Assembly (NCBI GenBank): GCA_017474925.1
Contig: JAFVGN010000024.1
Location: 1-42,430, forward strand
Source of the DNA: Prevotella sp.
GTDB taxonomy: Bacteria; Bacteroidota; Bacteroidia; Bacteroidales; Bacteroidaceae
Reading direction: 5' to 3'
Length of the DNA: 42,430 nt
Shown: positions 1 to 7,622 of the stretch, piece by piece
Layout: every line of letters begins with the position of its first letter
How positions within the stretch are numbered: position 1 is the first letter of the stretch
Translations under genes and position numbers: made by a program
Notes under the pieces: generated by a model
The model's database searches: none
What the model saw: only the letters and a program-made list of their open reading frames with translations
Told to the model about the DNA's origin: nothing

Positions 1-1391
1 CGAATCCGACGTTTGAGGTAACCTATAGCGGATTCAAGAACAACGAGACGGAGGCTGTGCTGACCAAGAAGCCCACCGTCACCTGCTCCGCAACGTCAAG
101 CAGTCCTGTAGGAACCTACGCCATCACGCCCTCTGGTGCCCTGGCTGCAAACTATAACTTCTCCTATGTTCAGGGTGTGCTGACGGTAACCGAAGAAAGC
201 CAGGTGAGCTTCTCAAGTAACGGTATTACTTATACCGGGTTGCCATCAACTCAGAAAGTAACAGTCGCGTCAGTGGACAACACGCTGCGGGATGTTGTCA
301 TCCCTGCAATAGTAAGCTATGGCGGAAAAGCCTATCAGGTGACCTCCGTTGCAAATAGCGCACTGAGCAACCGCACGTTCAACTATGTGTCTCTGCCGTC
401 GACCATCACGTCCGTCAGCTCTTCAACATTTGCTAATACCATGTTGGGCGCGCTGGTATGGAAGGCCAGTACGTCGTTGACGTCAAGCGTGTTCAGCAAT
501 ATGGCGATGCCAGTCAATGCGAATTTCCTGCTCTACGTGAATTCCAAGTCGTATGCGCCCTCAAATGTTGCCAATGTCGTTGTGGGCGGTTCGGCCAGCA
601 GCATCACCTTGTCCGATGCTACCAATACGTGCTTCTATTGTCCGGAGGAGTTTACGGCCCAGAACATTTCCTATACGCATCACTATGGCATGACGACAGG
701 AGGCGGTAAGGGATGGGAGACGATAGCGCTGCCCTTTGACGTCCAGAAGATAGAGCATAAGACGAAGGGAACGGTGACGCCTTTTGCTTCCTATCAGGAA
801 GGCTCAGACCAGCGTCCCTTCTGGCTTTGTGAACTGGGTAGCAACGGATTTAAGAAGACAGATGTCATCAAGGCGAATACACCGTATATCATCTCGATGC
901 CCAACAGCACCAGTTATGACAGTGAATATATTCTGTCTGGCGACGTGGTTTTCTCTGCTACCAATGTGAAGGTCAGAAACACAGGCAATGTGAATGTTGC
1001 TACGTCGAACGGAAAGACATTTAGGCCGGCTTTTGCCGTGACAAGTGCGTCGTCTGCGGTTTATCCGCTGAACGCCACGAACAATCTTGTGACGAAAACA
1101 GGTGGCTATGATCCTGGTAGCAGGTTTATCAGTAACCTCAGGATTGTTTATCCGTTCGAGGCTTATATGGAAACAGCGTCGTCGTCACGGGTTATTTCAA
1201 TCAGCTTTGATGACGAGACCACTGGGATAGAGGAAAGAATACTGTTTGCCGACCAGGGCAAGGGCAGGGTGAGAGTCTATTCTCTTGGTGGCCAGTTGCT
1301 TATTGACTCCAGCGTAGAAAGCTGGGAGCCTCTCTGGCAACAGCTCCCCGCCGGTGTGTATATCGTCAATGGGAAGAAACGCATGAAATAG
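1..1391 (+). CDS. Secreted MBG / BspA-type leucine-rich surface protein, 3' part
   Basis: The reading frame is open from position 3, so this is the C-terminal part of a larger protein whose start lies left of the window; the GTG at 57 is internal. The first ~55 visible codons form the end of an MBG-type beta domain (YSGF...GTYAITPSGA...NYNFSYVQGVLTV). A BspA-like leucine-rich stretch follows (residues such as VTSVANSALSNRTFNYVSLPS counted from the window edge), then a ~200-residue beta-rich region. The last ~50 residues (VRVYSLGGQLL...LPAGVYIVNGKK) match the shape of C-terminal sorting domains handled by the type IX secretion system in Bacteroidetes. I infer an exported, probably surface-attached protein; ligand unknown. 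The zinc-ribbon gene starts 19 bases after its stop. Confidence 0.8.
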   Translation, partial: NPTFEVTYSGFKNNETEAVLTKKPTVTCSATSSSPVGTYAITPSGALAANYNFSYVQGVLTVTEESQVSFSSNGITYTGLPSTQKVTVASVDNTLRDVVIPAIVSYGGKAYQVTSVANSALSNRTFNYVSLPSTITSVSSSTFANTMLGALVWKASTSLTSSVFSNMAMPVNANFLLYVNSKSYAPSNVANVVVGGSASSITLSDATNTCFYCPEEFTAQNISYTHHYGMTTGGGKGWETIALPFDVQKIEHKTKGTVTPFASYQEGSDQRPFWLCELGSNGFKKTDVIKANTPYIISMPNSTSYDSEYILSGDVVFSATNVKVRNTGNVNVATSNGKTFRPAFAVTSASSAVYPLNATNNLVTKTGGYDPGSRFISNLRIVYPFEAYMETASSSRVISISFDDETTGIEERILFADQGKGRVRVYSLGGQLLIDSSVESWEPLWQQLPAGVYIVNGKKRMK

Positions 1392-1410
1392 GAACGTAGA
1401 AAGAGGTATT

Positions 1411-1998
1411 GTGTATTGCAGAAAGTGTGGAACAAAACAGAAAGAGGGGCAAAATTTTTGTCCCAAGTGTGGCGAGCCATTTCTAGTGTCGACGTCAGAA
1501 AAGCCTTTCCATACAAAAAAAGAGAAAGTAGCTGTTATATTTTTTGCAATACTAATAGCCTTGAACTATGTACTACCAGATTCAAGTGAGAAAAGTTCTT
1601 TGGGGGACTTGGATGATGAGGTATACACAGAGGAATATGAGTATAGTACTCAGGAATACTTGTATAATGAGGTAAGCATGGAGGTTAATGAAAACATTTC
1701 TTCTGAAGCTGTTTATCAACCAATCTTATACTTTTCAAACGAACTCAATGTACGTTCGTATTTATGTAGCCATCGTTTTTCTTCAAGTGATGGATATACA
1801 TTGTCATTTTATAATATGGCATACGAAATGCAAGTTAACGGGATAATTATATATACGTATCTTGACATTATCTATATCACAAGTTTTTTTGTTGTAATGA
1901 AGGCTCGTGGGCCTTATGGTGATGGTACTCTTAAACTATATGTTTTAGGGTCTAATAGTGTAATAGAAGACATAAGTGATAAATACTATTCGCAATAG
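1411..1998 (+). CDS. Zinc-ribbon membrane-anchored protein of unknown function
   Basis: 195 residues from a GTG start preceded by AGAAAGAGG, 19 bases after the upstream stop. The N-terminus is a double-CxxC zinc ribbon (CRKCG...CPKCG, residues 3-21). A basic stretch and one transmembrane segment follow (about residues 42-56, VAVIFFAILIALNYVLP), then an acidic tyrosine-rich linker and a ~110-residue domain I do not recognise. This layout (cytoplasmic zinc ribbon, one membrane helix, external domain) is common among uncharacterised Firmicutes and Bacteroidetes proteins. The gene is clearly more AT-rich than its neighbours, which hints at separate acquisition. Weak alternative: a sensor of envelope state. 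No function can be assigned. Confidence 0.75.
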   Translation: MYCRKCGTKQKEGQNFCPKCGEPFLVSTSEKPFHTKKEKVAVIFFAILIALNYVLPDSSEKSSLGDLDDEVYTEEYEYSTQEYLYNEVSMEVNENISSEAVYQPILYFSNELNVRSYLCSHRFSSSDGYTLSFYNMAYEMQVNGIIIYTYLDIIYITSFFVVMKARGPYGDGTLKLYVLGSNSVIEDISDKYYSQ

Positions 1999-2087
1999 AG
2001 GTTACCCTTTGAAGAATAAAGTGTGAGATGATTTCTGGGGAATTCAATAGAATTCTTTGACAACTATTGGGCTGAAGTGTAAAAATG

Positions 2088-2130
2088 ACTGATTTCCCCC
2101 AATATGCTAAATGGAAGAAATCAGTTTTTT
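2088..2130 (+). terminator. Rho-independent terminator after the zinc-ribbon gene
   Basis: Perfect 9-bp stem ACTGATTTC / GAAATCAGT (2088-2096 with 2117-2125) followed by a T-run. It lies 90 bases past the stop at 1998. A run of T on the other strand (complement of 2081-2085) lets it also stop leftward transcription. Confidence 0.75.
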
Positions 2131-2137
2131 AATCATA

Positions 2138-2163
2138 ACTCATGCAAATATTTTTGCGTCAGT
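2138..2163. repeat. Degenerate copy of the 2202-2227 palindrome
   Basis: 26 bases that match the palindrome at 2202-2227 at most positions (ACTCaTGCAAA, TATT, TTTGCGtcAGT). The two copies are in the same orientation, 64 bases apart start to start, and flank an orphan minus-strand promoter. Confidence 0.6.
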
Positions 2164-2180
2164 AGTCCTTTAATACGCTA

Positions 2181-2212
2181 CAAAGATACAAAACAAAAGT
2201 AACTCGCGCAAA
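2181..2212 (-). promoter_or_regulatory. Orphan minus-strand promoter
   Basis: On the minus strand TTTG (complement of 2209-2212), exactly 20 bases, then TATCTTTG (complement of 2181-2188). This is a full match to the Bacteroidetes consensus, yet no annotated gene lies downstream; transcription would run into the terminator at 2088-2130. The -33 TTTG sits inside the palindrome 2202-2227, so a protein bound there would block it. Confidence 0.6.
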
Positions 2213-2227
2213 TATTTTTGCGCGAGT
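2202..2227. repeat. Perfect 11-bp palindrome with 4-base loop
   Basis: Arms ACTCGCGCAAA and TTTGCGCGAGT separated by TATT. It has no T-run, so it looks like an operator or REP-like element rather than a terminator. Confidence 0.7.
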
Positions 2228-2309
2228 CGTAAAAAATTAATTGTTTTTATCTCTTGATGACAAAAAAAATGGTCTAATCATGACTATTTGACTCGTCACG
2301 CCAGATGAT

Positions 2310-2489
2310 CGCACCATGAGCGTTTACTTTCGGAGTAATTGAATTTTCTTTCGGACTAATAAAAATTACTCTCGGAGTAATCGAAATTATGACCAGTGTA
2401 ATCCGCAATAAGCGTCCCTTATTTTGCAATAAGGGTTCCTTATTTCCCAATAACCCAGCCTTCTCGTCGAATAAGGACAGGTTATTGAA
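2310..2489. repeat. 21-bp phased repeat array, copy A
   Basis: Two linked sub-arrays keep one 21-bp phase. CGGAGTAAT-like units start at 2331, 2352, 2373 and 2394 (2310 is a weak member). CAATAA-like units start at 2406, 2427, 2448 and 2469 (the last is GAATAA), with TTATT half-sites at 2419, 2440, (2461 degenerate) and 2482. The two half-sites of a unit lie 13 bases apart, and units repeat every two helical turns. The array ends 26 bases upstream of the -33 element of the macro-domain gene. Read as protein on the minus strand it gives seven-residue repeats in an open frame (2274-2510), but that frame has no ribosome-binding site. Confidence 0.8.
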
Positions 2490-2515
2490 AGTCAGATGCT
2501 CTATAGTCAAAAAAG

Positions 2516-2547
2516 TTTGGCGGTTTCAATAATAGTTTGTATATTTG
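2516..2547 (+). promoter_or_regulatory. Promoter of the macro-domain gene, extended -33
   Basis: TTTG 2516-2519, 20 bases, TATATTTG 2540-2547. The -33 is extended to TTTGGCGGTTTCA, almost identical to the promoter at 31001-31032. The start codon lies 28 bases downstream. Confidence 0.75.
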
Positions 2548-2575
2548 CGCCATAACACTAAATGAAAATAGAAGT

Positions 2576-3070
2576 ATGAACGGAATTAGAATTGTGGTGG
2601 GGGATATCACCGAACTGGAAGTTGATGCGATAGTGAATGCTGCCAACAGGTCGCTACTTGGTGGGGGTGGCGTTGATGGTGCCATTCATCGTGCGGCTGG
2701 ACCTGGACTGTTGAAAGAGTGCAGGACGCTGGGTGGCTGTGAGACTGGACAGAGCAAGATGACGGATGCGTACAATCTGCCCTGCAAGAAGGTTATCCAC
2801 ACCGTTGGTCCGATATGGTATGGCGGAAACAATAACGAACGGGAACTTCTTGCCTCGTGCTACGATACGGCCATGAAGTTGGCAGAGGAGCATAATCTTA
2901 AAAGCATCGCGTTTTCGTGTATCAGCACAGGTGTTTATGGATTTCCCAAGGCTGAGGCTGCTGTTATAGCCCAGCGAGTACTCACAGAGCACCTGCAGAA
3001 CGGCTACGAGGGTGACATCATAGTCTGTTGCTTCTCAGAAAATGATGCCCAATATTATCGTCAAAAGTAA
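2576..3070 (+). CDS. Macro-domain protein (ADP-ribose / O-acetyl-ADP-ribose deacetylase family)
   Basis: 164 residues, essentially a single macro domain of the YmdB/MacroD type. Family hallmarks are visible: GDITELEVDAIVNAANRSLLGGGG(V)DGAIH near residues 8-33 (the Asn and Gly-rich loop that binds ADP-ribose), HTVGP near 78, and the second loop SCISTGVYGFP near 110. Known members remove acetyl from O-acetyl-ADP-ribose or strip mono-ADP-ribose from proteins or nucleic acids in the cytoplasm; the exact substrate here is an inference. I chose the ATG at 2576 because the upstream in-frame TTG lies inside the -7 element. The gene stands alone, convergent with the GT2 gene, and is preceded by the 21-bp phased array. 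Confidence 0.9.
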   Translation: MNGIRIVVGDITELEVDAIVNAANRSLLGGGGVDGAIHRAAGPGLLKECRTLGGCETGQSKMTDAYNLPCKKVIHTVGPIWYGGNNNERELLASCYDTAMKLAEEHNLKSIAFSCISTGVYGFPKAEAAVIAQRVLTEHLQNGYEGDIIVCCFSENDAQYYRQK

Positions 3071-3098
3071 TTTTTAGAGTCAGCTCGTTGTATGACCG

Positions 3099-3848
3099 CT
3101 ATATTTTGGGATATATGCGGGTCCAGCCGTCCCAGCGGAGGCGCATGACGCCAAAGAAGGCTTCGCCGAAGATGCCGCCAGACATCTTGCTGGTACCCTC
3201 ACGGCGGTTGACGAAGATGACGGGGACTTCCTTGATTTTGAAACCTATCTTGTAGGCGGTGAACTTCATCTCTATCTGGAAACCGTAGCCCTTGAAGCGA
3301 ATCTTATCCAGCTCGATGGTCTTCAGCACGCGGCGCTTGTAGCACTTGAAGCCTGCTGTGGTGTCGTGAACCTTGAAACCTGTCACAAAGCGGACATATT
3401 TCGAGGCAAAATAAGACATCAACACACGCCCGATGGGCCAGTTGACGACGTTGACACCACTGACATAGCGTGAGCCGATGGCCACATCGTAACCCTCGTC
3501 GGCACAAGCCGAGTAGAGGCGCGGCAGGTCGTTGGGATCGTGGCTGAAGTCGGCATCCATCTCGAAGATGTATTCATAGTCATGTTCCAGCGCCCACTTG
3601 AATCCGGTGATGTAGGCCGTACCCAGTCCCAGCTTGCCGCTGCGCTCGATGATGAACAGACGGTCAGAGAAATCCTCCTGTGCCATCATCCCCTTGACGA
3701 TGGCTGCCGTACCGTCGGGTGAGCCGTCGTCAATCACCAGGATATGGAAACACTTGTCCAAGGCAAATACTGCCCGGATGATTTTCTCGATGTTCTCTTT
3801 TTCGTTATAGGTTGGAATGATGACGATGCTGTCGCTTGTGTGTTGCAT
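3099..3848 (-). CDS. GT2 glycosyltransferase, polyprenol monophosphomannose synthase-like (DPM1 type)
   Basis: 249 residues, the usual length of soluble DPM1-type enzymes. It would transfer mannose (or another hexose) from a nucleotide sugar to a polyprenyl phosphate at the inner membrane face, supplying envelope glycan synthesis. The GT-A fold is plain: IIPTYNEKENI (residues 10-20), VIDDGSPDGT (38-47), the metal-binding DAD within FEMDADFSHDP (98-100), GSRYVSG (~133), and the C-terminal SKMSGGIFGEAFFGVMRLRW. There is no C-terminal membrane domain, which separates it from the GtrB/ArnC-like members. Monocistronic, with a strong promoter at 3872-3902, divergent from mfd. Substrate specificity cannot be read from sequence. 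Confidence 0.88.
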   Translation of the reverse strand: MQHTSDSIVIIPTYNEKENIEKIIRAVFALDKCFHILVIDDGSPDGTAAIVKGMMAQEDFSDRLFIIERSGKLGLGTAYITGFKWALEHDYEYIFEMDADFSHDPNDLPRLYSACADEGYDVAIGSRYVSGVNVVNWPIGRVLMSYFASKYVRFVTGFKVHDTTAGFKCYKRRVLKTIELDKIRFKGYGFQIEMKFTAYKIGFKIKEVPVIFVNRREGTSKMSGGIFGEAFFGVMRLRWDGWTRIYPKI

Positions 3849-3871
3849 ACTTTTTTAGTTGATTTTGTGTG

Positions 3872-3902
3872 CAAAGATACGAATTAGCAGGCAAAGAACA
3901 AA
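3872..3902 (-). promoter_or_regulatory. Promoter of the GT2 gene
   Basis: Minus strand TTTG (complement of 3899-3902), 19 bases, TATCTTTG (complement of 3872-3879). Full consensus match, 23 bases before the start codon. Confidence 0.8.
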
Positions 3903-3921
3903 ATATTTATTCTTTTTTTCG

Positions 3922-3929
3922 TACCTTTG
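3922..3929 (+). promoter_or_regulatory. -7 element of mfd
   Basis: TACCTTTG, 13 bases before the chosen ATG. No clear TTTG at the -33 distance. The element argues for the 3943 start over the upstream in-frame 3859. Confidence 0.6.
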
Positions 3930-3942
3930 CACGCGAATTTGT

Positions 3943-6900
3943 ATGAAGATTCAAGATTTGCTGAAACTCTATGCCAAGTCGCCTCAGGTTGGAGCGCTGG
4001 CAGAGACGCTGAGGAAAAAGTCGGTCAAGAACATTTTCCTCGAAGGACTCATGTGCTCATCGGCCCCCATGTTGTTTGGAGCATTGAAAGCAAGACTTTC
4101 AACCGTTGTGCTTTTTATCTTGCAGGATGCTGACGAGGCCGGGTATTTCTATCATGACCTGGTGCAGCTGTCAGGGGAGGGCGAGGTGCTGTTTTTCCCC
4201 AGCAGCTACCGGCGGGCTGTGAAATACGGCCAGCGTGATGCTGCCAGCGAAATACTACGTACCGAGGTGCTGTCGAAACTGGTGGAAAAGCGTGAGGAGG
4301 ACAAAGGGGACAGTCTCTATATTGTCACTTATCCGGAGGCTGTGGCCGAGTTGGTGGTTTCGAAACGCCAGCTGGGCGAGCAGATGCTGGTGTTCAGGCA
4401 GGGCGATACGCTGGATGTGGACCAGACGGCTGAGACGCTGCGCCTGCTGGGGTTCCGCGAGGTTGACTATGTGTACGAACCTGGCCAGTTTGCCTTGCGT
4501 GGCAGTATTTTGGATGTCTATTCGTTTAGTAGCGAACTGCCGTTCCGCATAGACTTCTTTGGCGACGACATAGACAGCATCCGTACTTTTGAAGTAGACA
4601 CGCAGCTGTCGAAGGAAAAGCGTGAACAGGTGGAGATTGTGCCAGAGCTGGCTGTGGCGGAAGAAAAGGTGTCGTTCCTGTCGTTCCTGCCCGCTGGGGC
4701 ATTGTTGGTGGCCAAGGATTTCAGCTATGTCTATGATGCGGTGGGGCGTACCTACGAGGATGGTTTCTCGCAGCAGGCACTGAAGGAACGGCTGGAAGGT
4801 GCCACGGAACAGGAGCAGGCCGAGATACGCAAGGAGATGAACAAGGAGGCCCAGCTGCTGACCGCGACACAGTTTGCCCGCGAGGCCGACGGCTACCGCC
4901 ATGTCGAGATTGGCGCCCATGCCACAGGCATCCCTGATGCAACCTTGACGTTTCATACGTCGCCGCAGCCTCAATTCCATAAGAATTTTGAATTGCTACA
5001 GCAGTCGCTGGCCCAGAGCAAGGTCGACGGCTACCGGCTCTGCATACTTGCCGACAGCAGGAAACAGCTGGAGCGACTGAAGGATATATTCAGTGCCGAT
5101 GGACAGGAAGCCAAGGACAAAAGCGGAATGACCGCTGTGAGCTTCGACCCCGTGGAGCGTACGCTGCATGCCGGATTTGTAGACCATGACATCAAGCTGT
5201 GTGTGTTTACCGACCACCAGATTTTCGACCGCTTCCATAAGTACAACCTGCGTTCGGACAAGGCCCGTAGCGGTAAGGTGGCGCTGACGCTAAAGGAAAT
5301 TCAGCAGTTTGAGATTGGCGACTACGTGGTACATATTGACCACGGCATCGGCAAGTTTGGCGGATTGGTCAGGATGCCTACTGCACCTACAGGCTCATCT
5401 CCTGCGAAAGGAGGGGAGAATAGGGGCTATCAGGAGATGATCAAGATACAGTACGACGGTGGCGGTACCATCTACGTGTCGATACATTCGTTATATAAGG
5501 TGTCGAAGTACAAGGCGCAGGATGGCGGCGAGGCCCCCCGCCTGTCTCATTTGGGAACGGGGCAGTGGGAACGCATGAAAGAGCGTACCAAGGAGAAACT
5601 GAAGGATATTGCACGTGACCTGATACAGCTCTATGCAGCCCGTCGTCGGCAGAAAGGCTATGCATTCTCGCCGGATTCGTTCATGCAGCATGAGTTGGAG
5701 GCGTCGTTCCTGTATGAGGACACGCCAGACCAGTTGAAGGCCACTAACGACGTGAAGGCAGACATGGAACGCAGTCAGCCGATGGACAGGCTGGTGTGTG
5801 GCGACGTAGGCTTTGGCAAGACGGAGGTCGCTGTGCGTGCTGCCTTCAAGGCGGCATGCGACTCGAAGCAGGTGGCTGTGCTGGTGCCTACCACCGTGCT
5901 GGCCTATCAGCACTTCCAGACCTTTTCTGGGCGTTTGAAGGATTTGCCCGTCAGGGTGGAGTATCTCTCGCGTGCCCGTTCAGCCAAACATACGACTGCC
6001 ATCCTGAAAGACCTGGCAGACGGTAAGATAGACATCTTGATAGGTACACACAAGCTGATAGGCAAGTCGGTGAAGTTTAAGGACCTGGGACTGCTCATCA
6101 TTGACGAAGAGCAGAAGTTTGGCGTGTCGACCAAAGAGAAGCTGCGCCAGATGAAGACCAATGTCGACACGCTGACCATGTCGGCGACCCCCATTCCGCG
6201 TACCCTGCAGTTCTCGCTGGTGGGTGCCCGCGACCTGAGCATCATCCAGACACCACCACCCAATCGCTATCCCGTTCAGACAGAGATCCATACCTTTGGG
6301 GCGGACATCATTGCCGATGCAATCAATTTTGAGATGTCGCGCAACGGTCAGGTGTTTTTCGTCAATCCGCGCATCAACGACCTGCGGCACATCCACGACA
6401 TGATACACAAGTATGTGCCTGATGCCCGCATTGCAGTGGGGCATGGGCAAATGAAGCCGGAGGAGTTGGAACGGATTATCTTTGACTTCCAAAACTATGA
6501 TTACGATGTGCTGCTCTCCACAACCATCATCGAGAACGGTATAGATATTCCCAATGCCAACACCATCATCATCAATGGGGCACACCACTTCGGACTGTCT
6601 GACCTTCACCAGATGCGAGGCCGTGTGGGACGCGGCAACCGTAAGGCCTTCTGCTATCTGCTGGCGCCTCCGCTGGCTGCACTGCCCGTAGAAAGCAGGC
6701 GGCGACTGGAGGCATTGGAGAACTTCAGCGACTTGGGATCGGGCATCCATATTGCCATGCAGGATTTGGATATCCGTGGAGCCGGCAACCTGCTGGGGGC
6801 GGAACAGAGCGGTTTCATTGCTGATCTCGGTTATGAAACCTATGTCAAGATACTGAATCAGGCGGTGGTGGAGTTGCGCAACGAGGAATCGTTTATGGCG

Positions 6901-7455
6901 GATGGCGCAGCCAGTCGTCAGTCTAAGGGAAATGCACGGCAGCAGGGTCAGCAACAGGCTAAGGCCTCAGCCAATTCTTCACTCTTCGCTTCAGATCCTT
7001 CATTCTGGGTGGCCGACTGTTCGCTGGAAAGCGACCTTGAGCTGTACTTCCCTGACAGCTATGTGCCAAGTGACTCGGAGCGTATGCTGCTCTACCGGGA
7101 ACTGGACGGACTGCATACGGACGAGCAGCTGGCAGCCTACCGTACCAGACTGGTGGACCGCTTTGGCGCTGTGCCACATGTCGGAGAGGAGCTGATGCGC
7201 GTCGTTTCTCTTCGTCGGTTAGGCAAGAATCACGGGTGCGAGAAGATTGTGTTGAAGCAGGGACGTATGGGACTTTACTTTGTGTCGCAGGCTGACAGCC
7301 CTTTCTATCAAAGTGACGTTTTCGACAGTATCATTTCTTTTGTGGGCCGAAACCCGCGACGATGTAATTTCCGTGAACAGAACGGCAAGAGGTCCATGAC
7401 CATTGCCGACATCCCCACCGTTGAGGCTGCAGTTCAACTATTATCGGAAATATAG
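3943..7455 (+). CDS. mfd: Transcription-repair coupling factor Mfd
   Basis: 1170 residues. Mfd removes stalled RNA polymerase at lesions and recruits UvrA. Domains in order: UvrB-homology region (to ~340), RNA polymerase-interacting domain (~455-540, GDYVVHIDHGIGKFGGL), RecG-like translocase with GDVGFGKTE (~620-628), DEEQ (721-724), SATPIPRTLQ, and a helicase C domain ending in the QMRGRVGRGN motif, then the C-terminal TRCF domain. The ATG at 3943 follows the -7 element; the longer frame from 3859 would place the promoter inside the gene. Two insertions stand out: a Pro/Gly/Ser-rich stretch at ~482-496 in the RNA polymerase-interacting domain, coded by a palindromic repeat, and a Gln/Ala/Ser-rich linker at ~985-1020 before the TRCF domain. 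Confidence 0.97.
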   Translation: MKIQDLLKLYAKSPQVGALAETLRKKSVKNIFLEGLMCSSAPMLFGALKARLSTVVLFILQDADEAGYFYHDLVQLSGEGEVLFFPSSYRRAVKYGQRDAASEILRTEVLSKLVEKREEDKGDSLYIVTYPEAVAELVVSKRQLGEQMLVFRQGDTLDVDQTAETLRLLGFREVDYVYEPGQFALRGSILDVYSFSSELPFRIDFFGDDIDSIRTFEVDTQLSKEKREQVEIVPELAVAEEKVSFLSFLPAGALLVAKDFSYVYDAVGRTYEDGFSQQALKERLEGATEQEQAEIRKEMNKEAQLLTATQFAREADGYRHVEIGAHATGIPDATLTFHTSPQPQFHKNFELLQQSLAQSKVDGYRLCILADSRKQLERLKDIFSADGQEAKDKSGMTAVSFDPVERTLHAGFVDHDIKLCVFTDHQIFDRFHKYNLRSDKARSGKVALTLKEIQQFEIGDYVVHIDHGIGKFGGLVRMPTAPTGSSPAKGGENRGYQEMIKIQYDGGGTIYVSIHSLYKVSKYKAQDGGEAPRLSHLGTGQWERMKERTKEKLKDIARDLIQLYAARRRQKGYAFSPDSFMQHELEASFLYEDTPDQLKATNDVKADMERSQPMDRLVCGDVGFGKTEVAVRAAFKAACDSKQVAVLVPTTVLAYQHFQTFSGRLKDLPVRVEYLSRARSAKHTTAILKDLADGKIDILIGTHKLIGKSVKFKDLGLLIIDEEQKFGVSTKEKLRQMKTNVDTLTMSATPIPRTLQFSLVGARDLSIIQTPPPNRYPVQTEIHTFGADIIADAINFEMSRNGQVFFVNPRINDLRHIHDMIHKYVPDARIAVGHGQMKPEELERIIFDFQNYDYDVLLSTTIIENGIDIPNANTIIINGAHHFGLSDLHQMRGRVGRGNRKAFCYLLAPPLAALPVESRRRLEALENFSDLGSGIHIAMQDLDIRGAGNLLGAEQSGFIADLGYETYVKILNQAVVELRNEESFMADGAASRQSKGNARQQGQQQAKASANSSLFASDPSFWVADCSLESDLELYFPDSYVPSDSERMLLYRELDGLHTDEQLAAYRTRLVDRFGAVPHVGEELMRVVSLRRLGKNHGCEKIVLKQGRMGLYFVSQADSPFYQSDVFDSIISFVGRNPRRCNFREQNGKRSMTIADIPTVEAAVQLLSEI

Positions 7456-7478
7456 GGAGATTAATGTGTTGTTTGCGT

Positions 7479-7506
7479 CATATTGTCGGTTGTTTATGAC
7501 AATATG
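7479..7506. promoter_or_regulatory. Palindromic operator candidate upstream of hsp20
   Basis: CATATTGTC, ten bases, GACAATATG. The 9-10-9 layout resembles a repressor operator (CIRCE is 9-9-9 but has a different sequence). No T-run follows, so it is unlikely to be the mfd terminator. It lies 117 bases before the Hsp20 start; no consensus promoter is evident between them. Confidence 0.4.
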
Positions 7507-7608
7507 GCATTGTTTATGGCTTTGGCATCTTAGTTGCATGATGTTGGGTGAAAGCCGAAAGGCAATCGAAAGAAAACAACAGAATGTATAACTTATAAAA
7601 AAAGAATT

Positions 7609-7614
7609 AGGAGG
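7609..7614 (+). promoter_or_regulatory. Strong Shine-Dalgarno of hsp20
   Basis: AGGAGG eight bases before the ATG. Most genes in the window have no such site, so this one marks a gene built for high translation. Confidence 0.7.
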
Positions 7615-7622
7615 TAACGATT

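Larger units (their letters stand above)
2083..2176 (-). ncRNA. Candidate small RNA, about 90 nt
   Basis: Inferred transcript from the orphan promoter (start near 2176) to the bidirectional hairpin at 2088-2125. It would contain the degenerate palindrome 2138-2163 as an upstream hairpin. No ORF longer than about ten codons is present; a nine-codon ATG frame exists but has no clear ribosome-binding site. No RNA family is recognised. Confidence 0.3.

Noticed and set aside
2310-2489. CRISPR array
   Set aside because: The period is 21 bp with no room for unique spacers, and no cas genes lie in the window.
2274-2510. Minus-strand frame of 78 codons with seven-residue repeats
   Set aside because: The heptad pattern is what a 21-bp DNA repeat must give in any open frame. 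No ribosome site, no promoter on that strand, and copy B gives the same pattern on the opposite strand. I treat it as non-coding.
4255-4980. Antisense frame of 241 codons in mfd
   Set aside because: Shadow of the coding strand; composition follows the sense codons.
5980-6954. Long antisense frame (324 codons) in mfd
   Set aside because: It is the mirror of a highly conserved helicase region in a GC-rich gene; no domain and no start signal.
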